Source: Uloborus plumipes
Lineage: Eukaryota > Arthropoda > Arachnida > Araneae > Uloboridae
Assembly (NCBI GenBank): GCA_038373865.1
Contig: JAXGGA010002192.1
Span: 62,001 to 126,000 of the forward strand
Direction of reading: 5' to 3'
Length of the DNA: 64,000 nucleotides
The notes beneath the pieces are model-generated. The model ran no database searches. It saw only the letters and a list, made by a program, of their open reading frames with translations, and had not been told where the DNA came from. The position numbers and the translations under genes were made by a program. Below, in pieces: positions 11,868 to 23,125 of the stretch (positions are counted from its first letter, which is position 1; each line of letters begins with the position of its first letter).

Positions 11868-13689
11868 TAAATTTAAACCAGCGTTAAAAGACATCTTCGC
11901 GAAAAACATTACTAACATTAAGTAAACATAAAACCTTGGTAGAGAGTGGAGTACAAGTTAAGCGCTTGTCTTTTACACGGCTAGAGATAACGGTTAAAAT
12001 GTCATATTTTACTGATATTCAAACTGTCGTAACTTCTTTTACCAACAGCATATTGAAAAACTTTCTTCACCATTACTATACTCTAATTTTTGTGTTATCA
12101 AAACAATAAAATCCCTTGAGGTGAAATACTTGCAAAATGTTTGAAATTTTTAAAAACTTAACCTTACCCTTGTAGTCGAGGATTTATGCTTCTCGATACT
12201 ACTTGAATAAATTACTGCTATTTTAATCACATAGTTTGCAATGTAAAGTGATATTTTAATTTTCTGTGACACCTATGATATTTTTAAAATTCATTGAATT
12301 TTAAAAATGACATTAACAACAGATTCCATGTCCCATCAATTTAAAAAAGTAAGTTTTTGACCTAACCATTTCTGATTTTAATAAAATTTGGTCTGAAGAA
12401 GATATTGTATTTGAGCTTCCTTTCAAAATAATCCTTTCAAAAAGTTATTAAGAGCGAGGACCACAGTTTTATGGTTTTAATAACATTCAAACTTTTACTT
12501 TCTAAACTTAAATTTGATAAATTAAATTACTTTTTACCTATTTTTTCTATTTTTATTGACATTTTCATCTGTTTTGTTCTTAGTTTTGTTTTGTTATACA
12601 TTTTTGTTTCGGTTTTCGCTGATATTTATGAGAAAAAAGTTTCGAAAAAAGGAAAAATACTAAAAAGCACTCAAAATTAATGCCGCTGTATTTAATCACA
12701 GTTCAGCTCACAGACATTTACTTCAATTCGATCAGTAACAAGACTTAAATTTTTTGTACAAACTTTAATGTAATTTGAGATACAAAAAGCAAAATGAACG
12801 AATATTACTGTACTGATACTGCGAATGAAAAACATATTAAACGAATTGGAAAAGCAAATAATGATTCTGTTTCAGTGGATCTTTTACTTTCTCATACCGT
12901 AATTTAATATCCATTTCCAGATCAAAAGAAGCATAATATAGCTACCGTCAGCATTTTCAATTTGTTAAACGTAATGAGACAGCATTATATCATTTTACCT
13001 ATAACACTTCAAACTGCTGACAATAGGGGTTGAAAATTCGCTCGGAGCAATATCAAATCTCCATTTCCATTAGATTAAATTCATCAATTACTAGTAACGT
13101 AACATTTTTTTTCTCTGGAATATGACTCATGGTTTTGAGTTTTGAAATGATTAAGAAATGGATATTATTCGGTATGCTTGACATTTTTATTGGTTGAAGA
13201 TTCTATTCCATGCAACTTTTTTTAATATTCGGATTCAAATGGTATAGAGATACATTTTTGTGAAACATCTAAGTTTTAATATTATTATATATTGCGATTG
13301 CACCGTTTATTTCAAAACCCAGTCAAGGGACAAGCTCTAAAAGTTCGAAGCAGAATTTTTTCCTACTTGCTTTTAAAAATTTTCGATTAATGTTATAATA
13401 TTTAAAACGAAAATGTGTGCATATTTACATGTACTTCTTTCAGTGTTGTAATTGCAATTGACTAATTTGATGCGATGATATAAATGATTTATTAAAATTT
13501 AAAATTTTGCCGTTTGACTCGTTTTTGAAAAAAGAAAAGAAAAACGATTCAATTCTTGTGATTTAAACTCTGAGGCGCTTCGTAGTTCAATTAAATTTCA
13601 AAAATTTTACACGATAATTAAAATATTTCACGCTCTACCCATTTTAGTTTTTCAAAATATTTTTTATGATTAAATAATATGGATGCCAA
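11868..13689. other. AT-rich intergenic sequence
   Basis: No gene or terminal repeat was recognised. The 69-codon hydrophobic frame at 12471-12680 has the Phe/Ile/Leu composition expected from translating AT-rich DNA and shows no family signature. Confidence 0.5.
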
Positions 13690-14290
13690 TAAATCCACAG
13701 GATGCTTGGGTTTATAAATAGATATATTTAAACCAAATCTAAGAAGGTTCTTCCGCCTTTATATAGAAGTTTGGTAAGACCTCATTTAGAGTATGCTGTT
13801 CAGTTTTGGTCTCCTTATCTTAAGAAAGATATTAATTTATTGGAAAGGGTACAAAGGAGGGCTACAAGGTCAGTGAATGGATTTTCTAATTTAGACTATG
13901 ATTCCAGACTTAGAATGCTTAACATGTATAGTCTTGAGCAAAGGAGAATCAGAGGGGACATGATTCAGTTGTTTAAATTTATCAAAATGAAAGATGTTAT
14001 AGGGTTAAATTTTTACACGGAAAGCAGGTCAAGGGGTCATTGTTATAAGCTGTTTGAATCTCAGGCTAACCAGGAAATTCGGAAAAATTACTATTTTAAC
14101 AGAGTAGTGGGAACTTGGAATAGTTTACCGGAAGAAGCGGTAAGGAGCAATGGAGTAGATAGCTTAAGGAGAGGGCCATTGATCTTCATTGGGGTCTATA
14201 ATTTGACTAAGACCAGCCCAGTTGGGCCCAGAGCCTGTTGCTGGTCGTCACATTTGTATTTGTATAACATACAATGTTCGACTGACGTGT
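13690..14290 (+). pseudogene. 5'-truncated CR1-like LINE, end of reverse-transcriptase ORF and tail
   Basis: The frame reads RMLGFINRYI, a stop at 13729, TKSKKVLPPLYRS, then the stretch from 13771 containing LVRPHLEYAVQFWSP, LLERVQRRATR and RVVGTWNSLPEEAV. These are the hallmark blocks after the polymerase core of jockey/CR1-group non-LTR retrotransposons. The polymerase core with the catalytic YADD and the endonuclease are missing, so this is a 5'-truncated dead copy. After about residue 130 the frame runs into the 3' part (near 14220-14270) ending in ATTTGTATTTGTATAA, which looks like the short-repeat tail of such elements. No target duplication could be fixed. Confidence 0.82.
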
Positions 14291-14499
14291 TGTTAACTTT
14301 TTTTAGTGAGCAGTATTGTCTAATTATTTTCGGATACAAATGACTTAGATTGAGCAGAATTAGAAGTAAATAGACTATAATAGCTGGATAAAGTAAAATG
14401 GAAAAATCTTCTATAATGTTTTCTGTGCCTTCTTGCACAATCTCAAACATATAACTGATTATAGTTAAGAAACAGATACCTTAAAAGATCCAAATATCT

Positions 14500-15180
14500 A
14501 GTAATACAAGTCATTCGGAAAGTTTCATACTCTTCTTGTAATATTTTATGGTTCAATAAAAATAATATTCGTTTTTAAAAAATGATAAAGCTTTGCTATT
14601 ATTATTTTAAATATTACTCGAGATCTGCTGATGTCTAGTGCAGTATTTATTTGCTGAACATCCGCCATGTTTTAATTTTAAATGCTTAATGTAATTTTTT
14701 CATTTCAATGCAGGGCAAAGTTAAGTTTTTCATCATATTTATGCTATTCTCTCGTTTATTAAATGACTTACGTAATCTTTCGTTAAATCATTTATTCGTG
14801 TTCCTTCATTTACTCAGTCCATTGTTATTCATTCATTGACTTATTTTCTTATTCATTCGCTATTTCATTCACTCATTTATTTACTCATATACGTATTTAC
14901 GTATTCGTTTGTTTTATTCATTCATTTATATATTCATTCATTCTTTTGAGGAGAAGTATTTTTAACTGTCAAATAAAGAAATGTTCCTCCAAAAGTGTTT
15001 TTTTTACACTTTTATCTGAAGGTACGAATTTACTGCCAAAAAACTAAAACAGTATTTCAATGAAAGTTTTGTTACAAAATGCAATGCTCTTTCTTTAAAG
15101 TAATTTTAAAAACAAATTCTTACTTGTTCATTTTGAAAACCGTAACTCATCTAAACTTCCACATTCTCCTACATTTGATT
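14500..15180 (+). mobile_element. Old copy of the GGGGCAAAGTG element family
   Basis: This is collinear with 40050-40775. Shared blocks include ATTACTYGAGATCTRCTGATG followed by TCYAGTGCAGT, the CAGGGCAAAGTTAAG phrase (near 14713), a long TTCATTCA-rich stretch, TTGTTCATTTTGAAA, and CACATTCTCCTAC at the right end (about 15162-15174). The left third of the family is missing. The copy is clearly more diverged than the one at 39.8 kb. Confidence 0.65.
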
Positions 15181-15532
15181 TCACGCCTTCTACTATCAGT
15201 ATTTTTAGCAAGGGGCTACAAATCATGATATTGTTATACAAACAGTTAACAAAGCACAATACTTCCTAAGCGAAAACTCACAATTCACTATAACTATCAC
15301 TTTCATTGTTAACGTCACACTATTTATATACATCTTTTTGAAGTGGAAAGGTCGTTGGAACGTTTTTCTTTCCTTTTTTTAATCTTTTAAGTTTTCTTTT
15401 TGCCCAACCGATAAGAAAGTAAAATTTATAGCCCTGCTATTCTATATCACACTTCAGAATTTAATAAATGCTCACTCGAGATAAAAGTGTTCAGTTCGGA
15501 GTTTTTCCATACACGAAGCTGTACTGCCGTGC
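15181..15532. other. Intergenic sequence
   Basis: Nothing recognised. Confidence 0.5.
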
Positions 15533-15534
15533 TA

Positions 15535-15918
15535 CACTGTTAAAAATTCAGGAAGCTTTTATGGTAAATGTTGTTGTAAACTGTAGCAGTTACCGTACAT
15601 AATTTTTTTACAGTAAATTGTACCGATAAAAAAATTGCGATTGCAGCGCCAATTGATCACCACGTGACTTACTGTGCGATGCACATGACACCCTATTTCC
15701 GCTTTCCTGATGTGTCTTATCTGGTACCGTGGATAGTAAAGCAGTGTGTAAAAATTTGGTCCCGGGTTCGATCCTCTTCGTTCGTATCTCGCGCTTTTTA
15801 ATTCTCGTTTTTTCTTCCGTAAAATTTTATAGTGAAAAAATATTCTGCGGGAAAAGTTACTGCCAACATAGATGCCAGTAACTTTTACTGTAAAATTTCA
15901 GGAAATTTTTTAACAGTG
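15535..15918. mobile_element. TA-flanked MITE, CACTGTTAAAAATTCAGGAA ends
   Basis: The left end reads CACTGTTAAAAATTCAGGAA and the right end, inverted, CACTGTTAAAAAATTTCCTG. TA stands directly outside both (15533-15534 and 15919-15920), as in Tc1/mariner-type insertions. The interior has repeated TTTACWGTAAAATT words. A tRNA-like segment lies within (separate entry). No protein is encoded. Confidence 0.7.
15705..15780 (+). pseudogene. tRNA-like segment inside a MITE
   Basis: A-box-like GGTACCGTGGATAGTAAAGC is followed about 20 bases on by GGTCCCGGGTTCGATCC, a near-ideal T-arm and B-box. The acceptor and anticodon stems do not close, so it is not a working tRNA. It is either captured in the MITE or an unrelated SINE head inserted there. 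Confidence 0.45.
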
Positions 15919-16262
15919 TAAGCACAAAAGTCGTATCTGCGCTTTTTAACAAAATTGAGTTATCGCCACCAGGTATCTCTTTGTGGCGTATTTTACCTAA
16001 ATACCAAATTATATGGTCAATTGAGAACGGGAAATATTTTTAAAAAAATTCTGAAAAAGCATAATCTAAAACAAACTCATGGCAGCGCAAAACTTTAAAG
16101 AGTGATAACTCAGTATGAACTCGACTGTAGATACCACTTTTATGCTTAGTACGGCAGTATAGCTCTAAAAAACTAGACGCATTTTGAGAAATGAGCATTT
16201 GTGAAGCATTTTGGAACTAATCGCATAAAAATGGACGGAGCTGAAATAAACATTTTATAATA

Positions 16263-16436
16263 CAATCGAACCCGCTTAATGGAATAGCCATTTTCCCACG
16301 AAAAAATATTCTAATAAGCAGTATATTCCATTATCCGGGATCAAAGTAATGCGTCACAGCGGTTTGGTACATTGAAAATGTATTGTATAAGACGGGATAT
16401 TCTTTTAACCGATATTCTAATAAGCGGGTTTGACTG
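16263..16436. mobile_element. Short TA-flanked MITE, pogo/Tc1-like ends
   Basis: The left end CAATCGAACCCGCTTAATGG and the right end, inverted, CAGTCAAACCCGCTTATTAG pair imperfectly over about 45 bp. TA lies outside each end (16261-16262 and 16437-16438). The CAGTCGAACC-type terminus is common in pogo/Tigger-like MITEs. Length is 174 bp with no coding. Confidence 0.7.
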
Positions 16437-16459
16437 TATATAATTCGTGCAAATACCCT

Positions 16460-16634
16460 TTCAAAATACTACACTCATTATTAAAAGGTTAGATTATTTA
16501 AGCGGTGTCACAACAAAATACTATTCCACAGTAAGACTGTATATACCCACAAATTGGAAGACCCAATTTCCTCAATATAATGCAACGTCTTTCAAGCAAA
16601 CGTCAATCACATAGGAACTTTCTAACAAATAGTA
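16460..16634 (+). repeat. First copy of a ~216-bp tandem repeat (interrupted)
   Basis: This stretch is repeated at about 22723-22890 and 22940-23105 with few differences. Here the monomer is cut at 16634 by the 6-kb TA-flanked element and resumes at 22672. Confidence 0.85.
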
Positions 16635-17149
16635 GGGTAGACAGACCAGTGAATGACCACTTAAGCAAAATTTCATTTTTAAAAAATCGTAGTAATTTTA
16701 AATTCTGTAATATTTTGTTCGTGATAGTTTAAATAGTTTTATTGATCTATGTAAATGCGTAAAAAAAAAATGATGGAACTTGAAAGGTACCGCTTCCGGC
16801 TTTTTGGGGTGTTCGAAGGAAAAATGGCGCAAAGACCCAGTGAATGACCACCTCTGACCCAGTGAATGACCACTAATTTGACCAGTGAATGACCACCTTA
16901 AGTTTTGAGTTAGAAATACTTGAAGTTGGTTTTATATATTTTCACTTTTGTCTATTTTTATATGGCATGTAGTGATTCATTACTTATTTATTAATTACAT
17001 TTCGGATTTATTTATTTAGTAATTCGAACTTTCTTTTACATCGTAAAGGTAGTATTGTAATCGTGGAAAAACTTCCCCTAAATTTTCGATCTAAAATGTT
17101 TTTTTAATCACGCATTAATAAATGCTGGGCAGTTTTTTCGGCCTATTTG

Positions 17150-17760
17150 CACATGCATTTGTACCTACGAACGTATGGACAACAGAAAAATACATAACGG
17201 CTTTCTACGTATGTAGGTATGTATTCATGTTTTATGTATGTATCTCGCATAACTCAAAAACTGTGTGGCGTAGAAGATTGAAATTTCGCATGTGAACTTT
17301 GAGTGGGGTCTAGTTATGCGCCTAACCTTTTAGTTACATTCGAATGTTCCCAAGGGGTTTTTTTACCCTGTTTGGGATAAATATGTTAATTTCAATACAG
17401 AATTAAGGGATGTTGTAATTTAGCAACATCATGCTAATAGATCGCTTTACTTCTGGTCGCCAATTTTTCGTCGCCAACTTGGCGACATATCGCCATGTTG
17501 GCGACAAAAATAGCAAAAAAAAAAATACTTTTTTTCGAATTTGTTTTTAATTTGGCGCTTTCTGCGATGTTGAGTGAAGTATTCACTGAATAATGTTAAA
17601 ATTGTGGATATTTAAAAGATGAATACTGCAAAACAGCTCTTGCATTAGTTTGAGACAAAGTGGGAGTTGTAACTGTTTGAAGTGTTTACTTTATCACTCT
17701 GTGGCACTATTATATTGTATGTTTGTTTTTCACACATATTCCATGCAGTTTTATGGAATT
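17150..17760 (+). repeat. Half of a fold-back family with TTGGCGACA words
   Basis: This matches 30640-31000 (+) and 31440-31900 (-). Shared blocks are GAATGTTCCCAAGGGG, the AATATCAATACAG block, repeated TTGGCGACA words, and the CACTGAATRRTG segment. The left portion (about 17220-17300, CGCATAACTCAAAAACTGTG) matches inverted sequence near 31875-31895. Only one arm is present here. Confidence 0.65.
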
Positions 17761-19259
17761 TTAGATCACAGACGCTAACATCAATTTTCTTTACATTTGA
17801 AAGAACTACTCTCCACGTTTACCATTTCTTTATATGTGCTGGAAAATGTCTAAAATGCTACCCACAAAAGTTATTTGACCTCGTGACCCTGTCATCAAAA
17901 TATTTTTTTGTAAAAACTGAGTGTATGTATGTATCAATCTATGTTTTTCTTACTTCTCCCGAAAGCCAGTGAACTGAACATCGAACCAGGTATCGAAAGA
18001 TTCGTAATTTTTAAGTTCATATGTTTGGTTACTTTACATAATTGTCCGAATTTATTAAGCAGAGAATTTCATTAAAATGTGAATTCTTAAGCACGTCTGC
18101 GTGGGCAAGAGCAAATTCGAATGGAAGGAACAAAGGGAGAATTTGGCACAGTGCAAATTTTTCCCTCTAGTTCTTCCCTTCCAAAACCAAGCTTTTTCTA
18201 ATTCTCAACCCCTCTCTTTGTCAAAAATTTTCAACACAATAGTAGCTTTGGACGGGAATGTCAAGCACGGAAAGCGAATAGCTTAGGTAATTTTTTGACA
18301 CTCGGTCCGAGGGAAAACGTCAATATCAAAAAAGGCTTCTCAAAATAGCTTCTTCTAATATAAAATGCATCGGTTCAAGAGGCCACCATGCTGACCACCG
18401 TGAAGTCCCCGAAATACATTGTTGAGAATGAAATTGTTCTAGTCGTGTGCATTAGGGTAGGTCGTTTTAAACTTTTTTTTGAAATCGAAATCGCCTGTGG
18501 TGGGAAAAGTTGTGTATTGGCATCGAATGTTTGTGTAAAATTTTTTTTGGAAATAAAAATATATTTAAACCCCCCGCTCGGACATTGAAGTTTCGCCAAA
18601 AATGTAAAAAATTTCATTTTAAAACATTTTTTTTAAAAATTCATTTGCATTTTTTTTGATCGCCTGTGGTGGGTAAAGGTGTTTATTGGCATCAAATGTC
18701 CGTGTAAAATTTTTTTTTGGAAATCAAAATATATTTAGATCTCCTGCAAAACCCTTGAAATTTCTGCAAAAAACGTAAAAAATAGCATATTTTTTCTTAA
18801 TTTTTTTTTTTTATGCATAATCTTTTCAATCATTTTTTGTGGAAAAAGTCCGAGCACTGACATCAAACCTTAGTTTAATTTTTATTTTCGGTATTAAAAA
18901 GGTATTTTCACTCTCCACCCCCTCCCTAGGCATTTGAAGTTTCTCCAAATATGTGAAAATTCCTTTCAAAAACATGTTTTTAAAAAATCACTTCCTATTG
19001 CTTTTTATTTCTTGGTGCGTAAATAAAAAATATTATAGCTATCATATTATGTTTAGTAATCCTTCCAAATCTTTATATTTGTTATTTTTTGGTTTAGCGT
19101 TGAAAAGAGAGGTAGACGATATACAGCTTTGTACGAATAACTGTTTCTGCGCGGAATATACGTTTCTTCTATTCTGTAATATTATATAACTAATAACCAT
19201 CACCCACCCCCCATATTAACAAATCGGCCTGTTCCTGGCATTTAGCCAAGCAAATATGC

Positions 19260-20518
19260 ACCGTATGTAAATCGCAAAGAAGAGCTCAGAGCAGAATTGT
19301 TTTATTGTGTTGTTACAAGAACCAGGAAACAATTTTCTCTGTCATGTGTCCCTCCTAAAATGGTACAGCGCATGAAGTGCTGTCAAGCATATTAGATTAT
19401 TTGAAGATAAGTCAAGTAACAACCATGGATTTAATTGCAATAGAATAAGATGGAACAGCAGTTAATACGGGTGTAAAAGGAGGTGTTATACTATTATTTG
19501 AGCTGCATTTAAGAAGACCGTTGCAGTGACAATATGTGCAATATGTCAATTGCACGTCAATGAGCTACCTCTGCGCTGTCTGTTACAGCATCTAAATGGG
19601 AGCACTACAGGCCCTTTTACATTTTTATGGGGATGTAGGGAAACTTCTTGGCACATGTGAGCAACTACCAATAGTCATCTTTAAAAAAATTGCCTTTGAC
19701 CTACCAGTATTAGATATTGAAGGAATAAGCACAGGCCAAAAATGCTTATATGAGATATGTCAAGCGATAAGTTCTGGTAATTGTCCAAAATCACTGTCTT
19801 CGAAATCATCAGGTAAGCTATCACATGCAAGGTGGCTTACGACAGCTAACAGGGTACTTCGATTATATATTGGCACAAAAGAGCCCTCTTATGAAATAGA
19901 AACAATTGTCGAGTACATTGTAAAAGTTTATGCAAAAGTTTGGTTTCTCACTAAAACTGAGCGTTCATGCACAGCCGGTGCACTGCCCATCTTTGGGAAG
20001 TTATCCACTTCTCAAGGTATCTCAAAGATGATCTGAAATTAGTAGTTAACCCTGTTGTACAAAGGAATGGTTTTTATGGTCACCCAGAGAACTTGCTAAT
20101 TGCCATGATTAATGACACGTGATCTTGTGTGAGGAAATTAGGATACAGAAGAATCCTGAAGGCCAGAGCTCTTACTAATGAAACTGTTCGTGATTTTGTC
20201 ATTCCACTTCTCAATTTTCAAGCAAACGACTATACGGAATTGATCGATTGGCAGAACTGTTTCCTTACGGACCCGCCGCTCATCAAACATATTTCCAATG
20301 TGGAACTTGAAAAAATGGCTGAAACGGGTGAGGTAATTGAAAGTAAGTTGTGAAATTTACCATGTCACACACAAGCGGTAGAAAGAGCAGTTAGGTTAGT
20401 GACAGAAGCATCATCATCTGTTTGTGGAGAAGCTAGTCGTGATGGCTTTATTCATACTACGTTAGCATCCAGAAAATTAATGCCAAACTTTGAAAACAAA
20501 GCAAAGTATAAGGTATAA
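19260..20518 (+). pseudogene. Decayed gene of an uncharacterised repetitive arthropod family, probable transposase
   Basis: Two open stretches (19596-20036 and 20129-20353) and broken reading on either side form one collinear protein. From memory of the family I recognise these blocks: a D-G-T-x-V-N-T-G segment (about 19450-19480, its start damaged by a stop), C-x-L-H-x-N-E-L-P-L-R (about 19545-19580), GKLSHARWLTTANRVLRLYI (from about 19812), an RNxFxxHPENLL block (about 20062-20100), LRRILKAR-like LGYRRILKAR, and a terminal HTQAVERAVRLVTEASSSV ending at a stop at 20516-20518. An aspartate block followed by a C-x-x-H block resembles the order in RNase-H-fold hAT transposases, and the surrounding 8-bp duplication agrees. 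Several frameshifts and stops (one probable TGG to TGA) make this copy dead. The transposase assignment is inference; I do not know an established name. Confidence 0.65.
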
Positions 20519-20930
20519 AATTTATATGTTACAAATAAATAAATAAATACATAACCACCCAAATATTGGCAGTTTTGAGGATAGGGGGGGGGGTATGGTG
20601 GGATTTGAAAGCAGCCACCTCCTTGCTCTCTGGTGCTTTAGTCTTGTATACTTATGTTTTAATCTGAAATAATTCTGTAACTTTTTTTTTTTGAAAAAAA
20701 AAAGAGTAAAAATGGCTTTAGTGTTTTAAAGAAAAGTTTTTTTTTTACTTTTCGCTTTAAAACATCAAAATAATAAAAATTCTCTAAATGTTTCAAATTT
20801 CAGCGATCTATAGGAGGCTTAAATAGTGTACAATATTTTAATATTTCTGTTTATGAACAAAAAAATCTTACAAGACAAGCATTTTCACTACTGGGAATAA
20901 AAAAAAAACTCATAAGGAGTTTTAGAAATA
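20519..20930. other. Spacer between the decayed gene and the right inverted arm
   Basis: It contains AAATAAATAAATA, a G-run at 20584-20592 and an A/T homopolymer hairpin near 20685-20745. No gene is present. Confidence 0.5.
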
Positions 20931-21439
20931 AAAAATAAATAATTTTTTACATATTTGTCAAAATTTTCAAGGGCCTGCTGTGGGTTCGAAATATATTTTA
21001 GCGCCCATTTACATATCTTTGGTGTCGATGCATAACTTTTCTCAGCACAGCGATTAAAAAATTACACATACAAATGTCAACAAATTGTTTAAAAACGTAT
21101 TTTTTTTTTATTTTTAGCGAAATTTCAAGAGCCCAGCGGGGGGTCTAAATATATTTTGATTTCCAAAAAATATTTTACACGCACATTTGATGTCAATACA
21201 CGCCTTTACACACCACAGGCGATTAAAAAAATTACACATTAATTTTTTTTAAAAAATTGTTTAAAAATGCCATTTTTTACATTTTTGGCGAAACTTCAAG
21301 AGCCCAGCGGAGGGTCTAAATATATTTTGATTTCCAAAAAAATTTTTACACAGACATTCGATGCCAATACACAACTTTTCCCACTACAGGCGATTTCGAT
21401 TTCCAAAAAAAGCTAAAATCGACCCACCCTAGTGTGCAT

Positions 21440-22225
21440 CACTGAAAACTTGAAGTGCGCCGCCGAAGGCGGTGTGCATCAACCTGCTGCAGGCGGATTG
21501 CAGGAGCCGCCTTGGTGGCAGGCAAGGTTTTAAAATCTGCCGAAATGTTTTTGAAAATATTCCAAATTTAGCGAGTTTCAGTGTAAAACGACAAAAATCT
21601 TTTACGTGATTTGTAGATAGTCGTCATGCACATGCAAACGGTCAAAATGGGTGATCAATTTCTCGACAAGTCTTTAAATTTAACTCTTTTTTAAAAAACT
21701 TCGCCAGACTTTATAAATTTATATCTCGACATTGGGCTGACGAGGGCAAATAAATCCCCCCCCCCAAAGATGTCTTGATATGTTCTTTCGATTGCTAACT
21801 ATTTAAACTTTTTGCATTATTACACTATTCGCATGATGGTTCTCTAGGCAACTGTACCTAAACATCGAATTTTGTCTGAATGCTGGCATTACTTCTAGAA
21901 AGATGACAGTCAAAAACGTGACGAAAGGATTAAAAACAGGAAGCGAGCATATATTTTTTGAAAAACTGAAGTGACGAACAACTCAGTGGCCGTTCAGAGG
22001 GGTTGGGGGGTTGTCACTGCAAGGGGAAATTTTAACATTAGGTTTATTGGGTAAAATATCCGTGCCACGAAAAATTGATGTTAAGAGGGGTCTCCGCTTC
22101 GTAGAGGTGACAGCTCTAAGAGGTTTTCTGTATGCTCAGCTGTTAATGTTCAAGATGAATTAAAGCAATAAAAACCGCAGTAGTTTTCTTTAATTTTTCA
22201 AAACAACATTAAAATCCCAGTAAAT
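21440..22225. other. Right interior of the 6-kb element
   Basis: No reading frame or repeat was recognised apart from a CGCCGCC/GCCGCC-rich patch at about 21460-21525. Confidence 0.5.
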
Positions 22226-22671
22226 GAACAGCTGGTCATTCACTGGCTTTTCAGAGTTTTTCTGACCCAGTGAGTGACCACCCCGTAAAGCTAAAATCTA
22301 CATATTCTATAAAGATTGAAACAATTAAAATCATACCCTGAATATGCATACTAAATGATTCTTTTGTATAATTAAAAAAAATAAATTTATAAATACAATT
22401 AATGCGAACCAAAGTAGTTGTATACACAAAACCATCCTTATTATTTTAGAACAGAAAAAGAAATGGCGCACGGCTGTAAACATTCTATAATTTTTTACTA
22501 GAAAAATACATGACCAAAATATTCAATTAGGTATCAGATAGCTCAGAATTTGAAGGAAGAAAGCTATTGAAGCCAATTTATCTAAAAAAAATAATTTAGA
22601 ACCGAATTTTTTAAGAAATACTGCGAAGTGGTCATTCACTGGGTGGTGGTCAGTCACTGGTCGGTATACCC

Positions 22672-23125
22672 TATATCGAATAAGTTCATTTATAAATAGT
22701 ACACTCATTTTTCACCCTTTCAAAATACTACACTCATTATTAAAATATTAGATTATTTAAGCGGTGCCACAATAAAATACTATTCCACAGTAAGACTGTA
22801 TATACCACAAATTGGAAGACCCAATTTCCTCAATATAATACAACGTCTTTCGGTCATAGTCAATCACATAGGAACTTTCTAACAAATAGTATATCGAATA
22901 AGTTCATTTATAAATACTACACTCATTTTTCACCCTTTCAAAATACTACCCTCATTACTAAAAATTAGATTATTTAAGCGGTGTCACAACAAAATACTAT
23001 TCCACAGTAAGACTATATACCACAAATTGGAAGACCCAATTTCCTCAATATAATACAAAGTCTTTCAGTAATAGTCAATCACATAGGAACTTTCTAACAA
23101 ATAGTATATCGAATAAGATCATTTA
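22672..23125 (+). repeat. Continuation of the ~216-bp tandem repeat
   Basis: The word TATATCGAATAAG marks monomer starts at 22672, 22890 and 23105, giving spacings of 218 and 215 bp. Together with 16460-16634 this makes about three monomers. Inside each monomer are the words GATTATTTAAGCGGTG, CCACAGTAAGACT and TTGGAAGACCCAATTTCCTC. The repeat breaks down after about 23125. Confidence 0.85.

Larger units (their letters stand above)
18453..21431 (+). mobile_element. 2.98-kb DNA transposon, 8-bp duplication, ~500-bp repeat-built inverted ends
   Basis: The terminal bases are TAGGGTAGGTCG (left) and TAGGGTGGGTCG (right, read inward). GTGTGCAT stands directly outside both (18445-18452 and 21432-21439), a perfect 8-bp duplication as made by hAT-type transposases; TAGGG fits the hAT terminal pattern. 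Inverted similarity extends about 500 bp inward on each side. Each arm is built of about three diverged units of 170-178 bp that begin near TCGCCTGTGGTGGG (left at about 18489, 18659 and 18830; right, inverted, at about 21400, 21228 and 21050). Between the arms lies one degraded gene on the plus strand. The element is nested inside the 6-kb TA-flanked element and is therefore younger than it. Confidence 0.85.
16635..22671. mobile_element. 6.04-kb TA-flanked composite element with CCAGTGAATGACCAC repeats
   Basis: The ends are GGGTAGACAGACCAGTGAAT and, inverted, GGGTATACCGACCAGTGACT, identical at 23 of 26 bases and bounded by TA (16633-16634 and 22672-22673). The intact joint AACAAATAGTATATCG occurs twice in the neighbouring tandem repeats (about 22881 and 23096), giving direct empty-site proof of a 2-bp TA duplication. 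The phrase CCAGTGAATGACCAC recurs inside the ends (about 16649, 16839, 16858 and 16879; inverted or variant at about 22233, 22263, 22630 and 22647). The interior holds a fold-back-family fragment (17.15-17.76 kb) and the nested 2.98-kb transposon at 18453. No transposase of its own was recognised, so it is probably non-autonomous. Confidence 0.85.
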
